Shown piece by piece: positions 45,664-57,812 of a stretch of DNA of 64,000 nt. Every line of letters begins with the position of its first letter. Within the stretch, counting starts at the first letter, position 1. The position numbers were made by a program, and so were the translations under genes. The notes below the pieces were generated by a model, which worked only from the letters and a program-made list of their open reading frames with translations, was not told the DNA's origin and did no database searches. The DNA lies in assembly GCF_026212465.1 (NCBI RefSeq), contig NC_080058.1:12473404-12537403 (forward strand), read 5' to 3'. Origin of the DNA: Amaranthus tricolor (Eukaryota > Streptophyta > Magnoliopsida > Caryophyllales > Amaranthaceae).

Positions 45664-48280
45664 ATTCACCAAACTACTTGTCCCCACACACCACAACAAA
45701 ACGGCATAGCTAAAAGGAAGAATCGTACACTCCTTGAAATAAGTCGGGCCCTTATGTTTGAAGCTCATGTCCTGTCTTATTTTTGGCCCGAAGCAATTTC
45801 CTCTACCACCTACCTCACAAACAGACTACCCACAAAAACCCTAAAGTTCAAAACCCCCCTTGAAGCCCTTCGTGCCCACACTACTGCTCCCTCTTTCCAC
45901 TCCTTACCTCCTCGGATCTTTGGGTGTGTTGTGTATGTCCATTTACCCAAAACTGCTCGCAATAAACTGGAACCCCGCGCTATTAAGTGTATCTTTGTGG
46001 TTTATGGTGTTAACCAAAAGGGATATCGCTGCTTTGATCCGACTCAGAATAAACTATATACCACGATGAATTGTGAGTTCTTTGAGCACTCTTATTTCTA
46101 CTCCCAGCTTCGTCCTCAAGGGGAGACTACATGTGATGAATTGAGTTGGCTTACACACTCTGTAACTAATGATCTGAACCCCAAAGAGCAAGTAGGTAAT
46201 CCCACAGACATTGCTACAGAAAACATAGTATTGCTTTCTTTCCAAGCCTTCCCTACCTTGTCTGAAGCATCTAGTAATCAAGAGGTTGTCTGTGAGCCTC
46301 AAGAGGTATTATTTGAACCTGAATCTCAAATTGATGATGATATATCTGGTATTGTTAACTCTCCCTGCAGATATGAATTACCTCCAAGAAGCAAAAGAGG
46401 TGTTCCCCAAAGAAGGTATGATCCAAAGTTTAAATCACAGAGACCTCGATATCCTATTAACTAAGATATGAGTAACTTGGCACAGACAGCAGTGGCATTC
46501 CAAGCCAGTCTATACTCAAGTTCGCTGCCCCGCAATACTGAAGAAGCTCTCAGAAATCCAAGGTGGAAAGAAGCAATGGAAGATGAGATCTCGACATTGA
46601 TGAAGAATAGCACATGGGACAAGTGTATGCTACCGAAAGGAAAAAAACCTGTAGGTTGCAAATGGGTTTTTACAATAAAATATCATATAGATGGAACTAT
46701 TAAGAGATACAAAGCCCGCCTTGTGGCAAAGGGGTATACACAGACGTATGGGATTGATTACTCCGAAACATTCTCTCCGGTTGCCAAGATAGACACCATC
46801 AGGGTCATATTCTCCATAGGTGCTAATAAGGATTGGCCACTCTACCAGTTCGATGTGAAGAACGCATTCCTACATGGAGAAATTGAAGAAGAAAGGTGTA
46901 TATGCATGCTCCACCCGGGTTCTCAGATGAATTTGCTCTAGGAGAAGGATGTAGACTTAAAAGGGAGTTGTATGGCTTAAAATAGTCTCCGAGAGCTTGG
47001 TTCGGTAGGTTTACCACAACAGTGAAGAATTTTGGGTATGAACAGAGTCATTCCGACCATACACTGTTCCTAAAGAAAGGGGATGGTCAGATCACATGTT
47101 TAATCATTTATGTTGATGATATGGTAAAAACTGGGAATAATAAGAAGGAGATTAAGGAGCTGAAGAGGAAATTATTCATGGAATTCGAGATGAAGGATTC
47201 GGGGAATTTGAAGTATTTCCTCGGTATAGAAGTTTTCCGGTCCAAGAAGGGAATCTTCATCAATTAAAAGAAATACGTCTTGGATCTGTTAGCAGAGGTA
47301 GGTATGCTTGACTGTAAACCAGCAGAAACACCAATCGTTGCTAATCATAAACTCCAGACAACACCAGGAGAAGAACCAGCTGACAGAGAGAAGTATCAGA
47401 AATTGGTGGGCAAACTGATCTATCTATCTCACACTAGGCCCGACATATCATACGCAGTTGGAGTTGTGAGTCGATTCATGCACTTACCACAAACTCCACA
47501 TATGGAAGCGGTTTTAAGAATCTTGAGATAATTAAAGGGCACAAGTGATAGAGGAGTCTTCTTTGGAAAAAACCATCACCTTGACCTCGTAGCTTACACG
47601 GATGCTGACTGGGCAGGCGATCGAGACAGTAGGAAATCTACATCTGGATACTTCACCCTTGTAGGGGGTAACTTGGTCACTTGGAGGAGTAAGAAACAAA
47701 AAGTAGTCGCATTATCAAGTGCAGAAGCAGAGTTCAGGGGGATAACAAAAGGGATAACAGAGTTTCTATGACTAAGAAAACTCTTATGCGAACTCGACTT
47801 TCCACCAACAGAAGCATGCAAGTTATTTTGTGACAATAAAGCAGCTATTGATATTCTTAGTAAAGCCGGTCCAACATGATAGAACGAAACATAAAAAGGT
47901 TGACAGATACTTCATAAAGGAAAAACTGGAGAAGGAATCATCAGCATCCCACACGTTAGGTCAGAAGATCAGCTAGCCGACATCCTTACAAAAGGAGTTT
48001 CAACTGAAATCTTCGAGACTACTTTATCCAAGTTAGGCATCGGGAACCCTATAACCTAACTTGAGGGGGAGTGTGAAAACATATTATTCTGGAAATATTC
48101 TGATGATTCGTTACTCCATTTAGCAAATGTATTAGGGCAATTGTATATTTCCTAATTATATTATTTCCTTAGTTAGCTCCTAATTTTGTGTATATGATGA
48201 AGCTGTAATGGTTATTAAAGGGTAATACAAATGAGTATTCATTCTAAACTACCCTAATCTTCTGATTTATCTTTTCTTCA
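45664..48280 (+). mobile_element. Copia family B, truncated 3' copy (integrase to 3' LTR)
   Basis: Begins inside integrase ('HNKTA-LKRKNRTLLEI' region), matching 42146 onward of the complete element. It continues through RT and RNase H to a 3' LTR at 48072-48280, followed by the same flank as the complete element. No 5' LTR, gag or protease. It lacks the 161-bp insertion, showing the empty site near 45913-45918. Its 236-aa integrase-end frame (45754-46464) is open. RT carries the shared frameshift near 46893 and shared stops near 46939, 47265 and 47529, so it is dead. Confidence 0.9.
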
Positions 48281-49489
48281 TCTTCATTCTTCTCTATAAT
48301 AGAATATTTTAATTTATAGCAAAACACTTGAATAAAGTCTTAGGCAATTCGGATATCCGATTATTCAAAATCGGATACCGGATTTTAGAGGTGTTTAAAA
48401 TTGGATAACGGATGATTGATCCAGATCCGAAAATTCGAATATCCGATTTTTTAGATAGTGAAAATCACTAACCGTTTCTGGTCCGAAAAAACCGTATATT
48501 TGAAATTCAAATATTCGATTTAATCCGGATCAGATACCGAATATCCGATTTTTTATTTTTTTGCTTTTTTTTAAACAATGTTTTTTACACATAAATATTT
48601 AAGCTCACTTCGCTTTCTTTCTTTAATCAAGCTTATTTTTAAACTTTGAATACAAATCGTTTTGAAAACATGGTTGAATTTTCAAAAGTCTAAATTAATT
48701 AACAATAAACTAGTGTAATGCCCGTGCAATGCACTAGATTTTTAAATTTTCATACATATATAGTAATTTTACTATTTTGATAATTTTTTCATAGCATAAT
48801 TATTATTTATTTAGATAAAAAAGACATTTAATAATCATATTAAATAAATTTACATACTCAATTAAAGTAGATATTAAATTTATAATGTAAGTTATTGATA
48901 GGTTACCTCTTAATGGAACAATAGCAAAAATAAATTTAATATATATAAAGACATTACATTATATAAAGACATCAAAATTATACCTAATTTAGCTTCTTGT
49001 TTATATTTCACTTAATTGTCAAATGTATTGCTAATTTCTCTCGTATAGAAGATATGGTAATTTTTAATACATTAAATTTATTTGAGTGATATGAAATAAC
49101 AATTTTGATATTCTCTCCCCTTTAAAATATCGAATTCTCCTTCGTACGCGTCGTTGAAATATATCTGCAATTTTTTCCATTTGATAATTCAATATTAGTT
49201 CCACATGATTTATAAGTAAAATTCTAGTGTAATATAAATCATATAATTTTTAAATAATTCTAATTAACCTGTTTTGATGCTCCATTCTTTATGAAGTTTT
49301 TCACATGATTCTCGTTAATTATCAAAGGAATAATTTTGCTATTATTAATAATTTTCACATTCAAGTAATATATGCAATTTATATTCAAGACTCAATTTAT
49401 TATTTTTAAATTAAATCTTAAGTTAAGTGGAAAATATGAAGCAAATTAATATTATCTTAGAGATAAAACATTCAAATAAAGAATTTTTC

Positions 49490-49922
49490 GAATGGATATA
49501 TATATTATCATTATATTTTACAAACTAGATAATGTTTTTCATCTTTATGCTATTTTTTTTATAGTTGTCCAACATCTTAGACACATAGATTCAAAATATC
49601 TATGTGTGTGGTTGACGTTGGAAAGTTTACCAACCAAAAAGTTGTATTTTCCCGGAAATTTTTTTAAACAATAAGAATATCAAATAACAATATTTTTTAG
49701 TGTGGTTAAGTATATTAAAGAATAGAAAATACTTTAGCGGAAATTTGTATGAGGATAATAATTGTGAATGCTTATAATTTTATGATATGAATTTTTTTCA
49801 CATTCCACTAAGTTGTTGAAAATATATTGAATAACTGAAGTATTATAAGTTTAAATGATGAAAATGAGTGATAAATATGGAGCAGAAGTGAGGCCATTTT
49901 ATAAAAATAATAATACTAATAC

Positions 49923-49980
<58 letters not shown>

Positions 49981-50219
49981 GAGAAAGAAATATGTCACGA
50001 AGTGTGAAGAGAATGGTTACAAATTCATACCATTCGCTTTTTCCACCTTTGGAGAGCTGGGTGAAGATGCTCTCGAGCTGTTAGCAAAGATTGGCTCTTT
50101 TTCCGTGAGTCACTCAGGCAGCTCCAAAAGGGTGTGGGTGCTCAACTTGTTGCTCGACTCCCCACCAACTTCTTGTAAAGTCTCTTTTTATGAAATGAAA
50201 TATGATTTATAATTAAAAC

Positions 50220-50289
<70 letters not shown>

Positions 50290-50298
50290 TAATAATAC
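49490..50298 (+). other. Flank with two (AAT)n tracts and a coding scrap, unit 1
   Basis: (AAT)n tracts lie at about 49916-49978 and 50218-50297. Between them is a forward frame 'KFIPFAFSTFGELGEDALELLAKI' with clear coding character; it reminds me of a pol-associated sequence seen in plant repeats, but I cannot name it. The frame is not open from its upstream ATG in this unit. Confidence 0.5.
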
Positions 50299-51840
50299 GA
50301 TTGCAGAATGAATGCAAGAGGAAATGTCGGGATTGAGATTGCTAGTGTTAGTGTTTGGGTAGGCTAAGGATGTAATGCAAGCAAGGATACTAGGAAAGCT
50401 ATATCTTTTTTGATGATCCTCCCTCCTTGATGGTAGCCCCTATTTATAATGTTGAGGAAGGGAAGTTGTATCTAAGAAGTGAACTATCATGGGAGTAGTG
50501 GGAGTAATGGGAGGTGGACTGGTCATGGGAAGAATGGACAGTTATTCATCTTGAAACAGGGAGAGCCATACATTGTGGAAAGTGGGGAATCAGGGTTTTT
50601 TAGAGGCAACTGGACCATGGGCCATTCAAGGAAAATGGTAATTCCAGAAAAAGCCCATTGACCGAAAGTCAAGGTCAACTAAAAAGGTCAAAGGGTATTT
50701 TAGTAATATGATGCTAATTATTAAATAAATAAATTAATTGAATAAACAGTACCATGACATTTAGCCCCACGTATGAAGGAAGATGTGAGGGGAGAGCCCC
50801 AACAACCAGAAACATCTTCCTTTATGCGGAAAAACACGTGCCCGTCGGAGTTGATTTAGTGATGGAACACGATCGTAGAGAACATTCGAAAGCCCCATGC
50901 GGATGAACACATATCCAATCTGGCGAATCTTCTAACGGCTTGTGAAAATTGAGCTTGTAAGCTTTAAATCGACTGTTTATATGTCAAGTTCTAAGTTGTG
51001 ACGAAGAAGATACGACCTTTTCAAAATAATCGTGTAAAAACGAACAAAGCCGCGGCTTGTAACATGCCGCGGAGTAGCGCCAGGCGTATTATGCAGCAGC
51101 AAAGTCGTAAATGCGAGGGCCTGATTATTTCTCGGAGAACATCCGCGACTTTGGCTTAACTATGACGCGAACTAAGAGTCCGCGTCTTCAATCCACACGT
51201 TCATCATGAAAATTCTCTCATACTTAGAATTTTTCAAAAATGGTAAGGAGTACCAGAGGGTCCGACTTTTCGATCATACGGCAATATTTCACACTTGGAA
51301 TATTCTGAAAACGATGAGGACCACCTTGGGGTCCGACTTATGGACCATACGGACAAACTCGTCATTGAGGAAAAGTAAAAATGTTCCCAATACCTAGTCA
51401 TGGCAAGCCCCTTGTTCTTCCATGATACGGAATGAGCATCGTATTCCGTGTCTTCAATCGCACGGACATACAAGAGGTCTTCTATACTTGAAATTCTTTA
51501 CCTGGACTAGGGCTATCTAGGGGTCCGACTTGTCGACTTCACGGAAGAACATACCCCTTGTTCTTCTACGACGCGGACTCAGTACGAAGGCCCGTGTCTT
51601 TGATCGTACGGAAGTATGGGAATCCACTTGTACTTAGAATTTTTACACCATTGACTGAATGTACCAGTGAGTCCGACTTATCAATCCCACGGACTTTCTT
51701 TGCACTTGTTTCATTCATGCTTCACTCAGGCGGCGGTTTAGAGCGAAGGTGACGCGGTATATCATCCGCCTTATCGAATATGCAATTTTTCATACTTAGT
51801 AATTCTCGTTTCTAGGGGTGCAATACAGGGTTCAACTCTG
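50299..51840 (-). repeat. LTR-like segment of another retroelement, unit 1
   Basis: 1542 bp, GC-richer than its surroundings. On the reverse strand it has a TATA-type box (ATTATAAATA, 50441-50450) followed by a short transcribed-leader-like end. Upstream of that (higher coordinates) is a region with degenerate subrepeats built on 'GTCCGACTT' followed by 'ACGG' (about 51260, 51331, 51511, 51675). This is the architecture of a large LTR U3 with its promoter. No partner LTR, gag or pol is attached. It ends at a 5-base overlap CTCTG with copia sequence. Confidence 0.6.
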
Positions 51841-53959
51841 TAACTAATGATCTGAACCCCAAAGAGCAAGTAGGTAATCCCACAGACATTGCTACATAAA
51901 ACATAGTATTGCTTTCTCCCCAGGCCTCTCCTACCTTGTCTGAAGCATCTAGTAATCAAGAGGTTGTCTGAGAGCCTCAAGAGGTATTAACTGAACCTGA
52001 ATCTCAAACTGATGATGATATATCTGGTATTGTTAATTCTCCTTGCAGATATGAATTACCTCCAAGAAGCAAAAGAGGTTTTCCCCCAAGAAGGTATGAT
52101 CCAGAGTTTGAATCACAGAGACCTCGATATCCTATTAACCGAGAGATAAGTAACTTGGCACAGACAGCCGTGGCATTCCAAGCCAGTCTATACTCAAGTT
52201 CCCTGCCCCGCAATACTGAAGAAGCGCTCTAAAATCCAAGGTGGAAAGAAGCAATGGAAGATGAGATCTCGGCATTGAAGAAGAATAGCACATGGGACAA
52301 GTGTATGCTACCGAAAGGAAAAAAACCCATAGGTTGCAAATGGGTTTTTACAATAAAATATCATATAGATGGAACTATTGAGAGATACAAAGCCCGCCTT
52401 GTGGCAAAGGGGTATACAAAGACGTATGGGATTGATTACTCCAAAACCTTCTCTCCGGTTGCCAAGATAGACACCATCAGGGTCATATTCTCCATAGGTG
52501 CTAATAAGGATTGGCCACTCTACCAGTTCGATGTGAAGAACGCATTCCTACATGGAGAAATTGAAGAAGAAAGGTGTATATGCATGCTCCACCCGGGTTC
52601 TCAGATGAATTTGCTCTAGGAGAAGGATGTAGACTTAAAAGGGAGTTGTATGGCTTAAAATAGTCTCCGAGAGCTTGGTTCGGTAGGTTTACCACAACAG
52701 TGAAGAATTTTGGGTATGAACAGAGTCATTCCGACCATACACTGTTCCTAAAGAAAGGGGATGGTCAGATCACATGTTTAATCATTTATGTTGATGATAT
52801 GGTAATAACTGGGAATAATGAGAAGGAGATTAAGGAACTGAAGAGGAAACTATTCATGGAATTCGAGATGAAGGATTCGGGGAATTTGAAGTATTTCCTC
52901 GGTATAGAAGTTTTCCAGTCCAAGAAGGAAATCTTAATCAATTAAAAGAAATACGTCTTGGATCTGTTAGCAGAGGTAGGTATGCTTGACTGTAAACCAG
53001 CAGAAACACCAATCGTTGCTAATCATAAACTCCAGACAACACCAGGAGAAGAACCAGCTGATAGAGAGAAGTATCAGAAATTGGTGGGCAAACTGATCTA
53101 TCTATCTCACACTAGGCCCGAGATATCATATGCAGTTGGATTTGTAAGTCGATTCATGCACTTACCACAAACTCCACATATGGAAGCGGTTTTAAGAATC
53201 TTGAGATAATTAAAGGGCACAAGTGATAGAGGAGTCTTCTTTGGAAAAAACCATCACCTTGACCTCGTAGCCTACACGGATGCTGACTGGGCAGGCGATC
53301 GAGACAGTAGGAAATCTACATCAGGATACTTCACCCTTGTAGGGGTTAACTTGGTCACTTGGAGGAGTAAGAAACAGAAAGTAGTCGCATTATCAATTGT
53401 AGAAGCAGTGTTCTGGGGGATAGCAAAAGGATTAACAGAGATTCTATGGCTAAGAAAACTCTTATGCGAACTCGAATTTCCACCAACAGAAGCATAGAAG
53501 TTATTTTGTGACAATAAAGCAGCTATTGATATCTCAGAAAACCTGATTCAACATGATAGAACGAAACATGTGGAGGTTGACAGACACTTCATAAAGGAAA
53601 AACTGGAGAAAGAAATCATCAGCATCCCACACGTGAGATCAGAAGATCAGCTAGCCGACATCCTTATAAAAGGAGTTTCAACTGAAATCTTCGAGACTAG
53701 TTTATCCAAGTTAGGCATCGGGAACCCTATAACCTAACTTGAGGGGGAGTATGGAAACATATTATTCTGGAAATATTCTGATGATTTGTTACTCCATTTA
53801 GCAAATCTATTAGGGCAATTATATATTTCCTAGTTATATTATTTCCTTAGTTAGCTCCTAGTTTTGTGTATATGATGAAGCTGTAATGGTTATTAAAGGG
53901 TAATACAAACTGAGTATTCATTCTAAACTACCCTAATCTTCTGATTTATCTTTTCTTCA
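51841..53959 (+). pseudogene. Copia family B RT-RNase H fragment and 3' LTR, unit 2
   Basis: RT from '[17 protein letters not shown]', '[14 protein letters not shown]' and '[14 protein letters not shown]'; shared frameshift near 52571; 'LIIYVDDMVITGNNE' intact; RNase H 'YTDADWAGDRDSRKSTSGY'. Stops occur at 52617, 52943, 53207 and, specific to units 2 and 3, at about 53495 (TAG after 'PPTEA'). The 3' LTR is 53750-53959. Cannot encode protein. Confidence 0.9.
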
Positions 53960-54753
53960 TCTTCATTCTTCTCTATAATAGAATATTTTAATTTATAGCA
54001 AAACACTTGAATAACGTCTTAGGAAATTCGGATATCCGATTATTCAAAATCGGATACCGGATTTTAGTGGTGTTTAAAATCAGATAACGGATGATTGATC
54101 TAGATTAGAAAATTCGAATATCCGGTTTTTTGGATAGTGAAAATCACTATCCGATTCCGGTCCGAAAAAACCGTATATCTGAAATTCAGATATTCGATTT
54201 AATGCAGATCAGATACCGAATATCTGATTTTTAATTTTTTTGCTTTTTTTTAAACAATTTTTTTTACACGTAAATATTTAAGCTCAATTCGCTTTCTTTC
54301 TTTAATCAAGCTTATTTTTAAACTTTGAATACAAATTGTTTTGAAAACATGGTTGAATTTTCAAAAGTCTAAATTAATTAACAATAAACTAGTGTAATGC
54401 CCGTGCAATGCACTAGATTTTTAAATTTTCATACATATATAGTAATTTTACTATTTGATAATTTTTTCATAGCATAATTATTATTTATTTAGATAAAAAA
54501 GACATTTCATAATCATATTAAATAAATTTACATACTCAATTAAAGTAGATATTAAATTTATAATGTAAGTTATTGATAGGTTACCTCTTAATGGAACAAT
54601 AGCAAAAATAAATTTAATATATATAAAGACATTACATTATATAAAGACATCAAAATTATACCTAATTTAGCTTCTTTTTTATATTTCACTTAATTGTCAC
54701 ATGTATTGCTAATTTCTCTCGTATAGAAGATATGGTAATTTTTAATACATTAA

Positions 54754-55051
54754 GGGGGTGTTTAGTATGAGAATATAAAATATAATGGAAAGGAAAATGA
54801 TAAAGAGGAGTAACGGTAAGGGTATGGGTTGTAGTTATATGTTGTTTGGTATGAAAATATAAGGGTTTGAGTGGTAAATGAAGAAGCAATGTCTTCTGTT
54901 ACTGCTGGGATTTGAGTGGTAACAAACTAAGGGTTTGGGTTACTCTCAAGAAACGGAATGGGTAATCCAAGTCTCAAACCAAACAAATTGTAATTGATTG
55001 GTTAACTGATTCCATTACTAAGACTTTAAATTTTGCATACCAAACACAGCC
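54754..55051. mobile_element. Tourist-like MITE in tandem unit 2, with empty site in unit 1
   Basis: 298 bp with TAA on both sides (54751-54753 and 55052-55054). The left end GGGGGTGTTTAGTATG and the reverse complement of the right end GGCTGTGTTTGGTATG are inverted repeats of Harbinger type. Unit 1 reads straight through the site with a single TAA at 49073-49075, proving an insertion. Confidence 0.93.
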
Positions 55052-55833
55052 TAAATTTATTTGAGTGATATGAAATAGCAATTTTGATATTCGCTCCCCT
55101 TTAAAATATCGAATTCTCCTTCGTACGCGTCGTTGAAATCTATCTGCAATTTTTTCCATTTGATAATTCAATATTAGTTCCACATGATTTATAAGTAAAA
55201 TTCTAGTGTAATGTAAATCATATAATTTTTAAATAATTCTAATTAACCTGTTTTGATGCTCCATTCTTTATGAAGTTTTTCACATGATTCTCGTTAATTA
55301 TCAAAGGAATAATTTTGCTATTATTAATAATTTTCACATTCAAGTAATATATGCAATTTATATTCAAGACTCAATTTATTATTTTTAAATTAAATCTTAA
55401 GTTAAGTGGAAAATATGAAGCAAATTAATATTATCTTAGAGATAAAACATTCAAATAAAGAATTTTTCGAATGGATATATATATTATCATTATATTTTAC
55501 AAACTAGATAATGTTTTTCATCTTTATGCTATTTTTTTTATAGTTGTCCAACATCTTAGACACATAGATTCAAAATATCTATGTGTGTGGTTGACGTTGG
55601 AAAGTTTACCAACCAAAAAGTTGTATTTTCCCTGAAATTTTTTTAAACAATAAGAATATCAAATAACAATATTTTTTAGTGTGGTTAAGTATATTAAAGA
55701 ATAGAAAATACTTTAGCGGAAATTTGTATGAGGATAATAATTGTGAATGCTTATAATTTTATGATATGAATTTTTTTCACATTCCACTAAGTTGTTGAAA
55801 ATATATTGAATAACTGAAGTATTATAAGTTTAA

Positions 55834-55901
55834 ATGATGAAAATGAGTGATAAATATGGAGCAGAAGTGAGGCCATTTTATAAAAATAATAATACTAATA
55901 C

Positions 55902-55936
<35 letters not shown>

Positions 55937-56193
55937 TAATAATAATAATAATAATAATAAAGAGAAAGAAATATGTCACGAAGTGTGAAGAGAATGGTTA
56001 CAAATTCATACCATTCGCTTTTTCCACCTTTGGAGAGCTGGGTGAAGATGCTCTCGAGCTGTTAGCAAAGATTGGCTCTTTTTCCGTGAGTCACTCAGGC
56101 AGCTCCAAAAGGGTGTGGGTGCTCAACTTGTTGCTCGACTCCCCACCAACTTCTTGTAAAGTCTCTTTTTATGAAATGAAATATGATTTATAA
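55834..56193 (+). pseudogene. 119-aa open frame across (AAT)n, unit 2
   Basis: An ATG-led frame that crosses the first (AAT)n tract, reading Asn then Ile. It continues into the coding scrap 'KCEENGYKFIPFAFSTFGEL' and ends at TAA 56191. In units 1 and 3 the tract lacks the phase change and the frame closes after the Asn run. Probably a chance frame over a real but dead coding remnant; I do not recognise a function. Confidence 0.35.
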
Positions 56194-56200
56194 TTAAAAC

Positions 56201-56261
<61 letters not shown>

Positions 56262-56270
56262 TAATAATAC

Positions 56271-57812
56271 GATTGCAGAATGAATGCAAGAGGAAATGTC
56301 GGGATTGAGATTGCTAGTGTTAGTGTTTGGGTAGGCTAAGGATGTAATGCAAGCAAGGATACTAGGAAAGCTATATCTTTTTTGATGATCCTCCCTCCTT
56401 GATGGTAGCCCCTATTTATAATGTTGAGGAAGGGAAGTTGTATCTAAGAAGTGAACTATCATGGGAGTAGTGGGAGTAATGGGAGGTGGACTGGTCATGG
56501 GAAGAATGGACAGTTATTCATCTTGAAACAGGGAGAGCCATACATTGTGGAAAGTGGGGAATCAGGGTTTTTTAGAGGCAACTGGACCATGGGCCATTCA
56601 AGGAAAATGGTAATTCCAGAAAAAGCCCATTGACCGAAAGTCAAGGTCAACTAAAAAGGTCAAAGGGTATTTTAGTAATATGATGCTAATTATTAAATAA
56701 ATTAATTAATTGAATAAACAGTACCATGACATTTAGCCCCACGTATGAAGGAAGATGTGAGGGGAGAGCCCCAACAACCAGAAACATCTTCCTTTATGCG
56801 GAAAAACACGTGCCCGTCGGAGTTGATTTAGTGATGGAACACGATCGTAGAGAACATTCGAAAGCCCCATGCGGATGAACACATATCCAATCTGGCGAAT
56901 CTTCTAACGGCTTGTGAAAATTGAGCTTGTAAGCTTTAAATCGACTGTTTATATGTCAAGTTCTAAGTTGTGACGAAGAAGATACGACCTTTTCAAAATA
57001 ATCGTGTAAAAACGAACAAAGCCGCGGCTTGTAACATGCCGCGGAGTAGCGCCAGGCGTATTATGCAGCAGCAAAGTCGTAAATGCGAGGGCCTGATTAT
57101 TTCTCGGAGAACATCCGCGACTTTGGCTTAACTATGACGCGAACTAAGAGTCCGCGTCTTCAATCCACACGTTCATCATGAAAATTCTCTCATACTTAGA
57201 ATTTTTCAAAAATGGTAAGGAGTACCAGAGGGTCCGACTTTTCGATCATACGGCAATATTTCACACTTGGAATATTCTGAAAACGATGAGGACCACCTTG
57301 GGGTCCGACTTATGGACCATACGGACAAACTCGTCATTGAGGAAAAGTAAAAATGTTCCCAATACCTAGTCATGGCAAGCCCCTTGTTCTTCCATGATAC
57401 GGAATGAGCATCGTATTCCGTGTCTTCAATCGCACGGACATACAAGAGGTCTTCTATACTTGAAATTCTTTACCTGGACTAGGGCTATCTAGGGGTCCGA
57501 CTTGTCGACTTCACGGAAGAACATACCCCTTGTTCTTCTACGACGCGGACTCAGTACGAAGGCCCGTGTCTTTGATCGTACGGAAGTATGGGAATCCACT
57601 TGTACTTAGAATTTTTACACCATTGACTGAATGTACCAGTGAGTCCGACTTATCAATCCCACGGACTTTCTTTGCACTTGTTTCATTCATGCTTCACTCA
57701 GGCGGCGGTTTAGAGCGAAGGTGACGCGGTATATCATCCGCCTTATCGAATATGCAATTTTTCATACTTAGTAATTCTCGTTTCTAGGGGTGCAATACAG
57801 GGTTCAACTCTG
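56271..57812 (-). repeat. LTR-like segment, unit 2
   Basis: Same 1542 bp as 50299-51840, nearly identical, including the reverse-strand TATA-type box (56413-56422) and the GTCCGACTT subrepeats. Confidence 0.6.

Larger units (their letters stand above)
46163..51840 (+). repeat. Tandem unit 1 (5678 bp, without the MITE)
   Basis: Same order as units 2 and 3: copia B RT-RNase H-3' LTR (to 48280), flank, first (AAT)n, conserved coding scrap, second (AAT)n, then 1542 bp of LTR-like sequence (50299-51840). It is shorter than the others mainly because the MITE is absent (empty TAA site at 49073-49075). Its copia and early flank part is the most divergent of the units. Confidence 0.9.
51841..57812 (+). 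repeat. Tandem unit 2 (5972 bp)
   Basis: Copia B from the integrase end to the 3' LTR (51841-53959), flank with MITE (54754-55051), (AAT)n tracts with coding scrap, and the 1542-bp LTR-like segment (56271-57812). Differs from unit 3 by only a handful of substitutions and indels that I could find, for example at 52225, 52146, 53829 and 54158. Confidence 0.95.

Noticed and set aside
46054..47017. Antisense frames within the copia copies
   Set aside because: They recur at the same place in every copy and are shadows of the RT and RNase H frames.
50479..50661. 60-aa frame repeated in each tandem unit (also 56451 and 62425)
   Set aside because: It is conserved only because the units are nearly identical. 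It lies antisense to the LTR promoter region and shows no domain.
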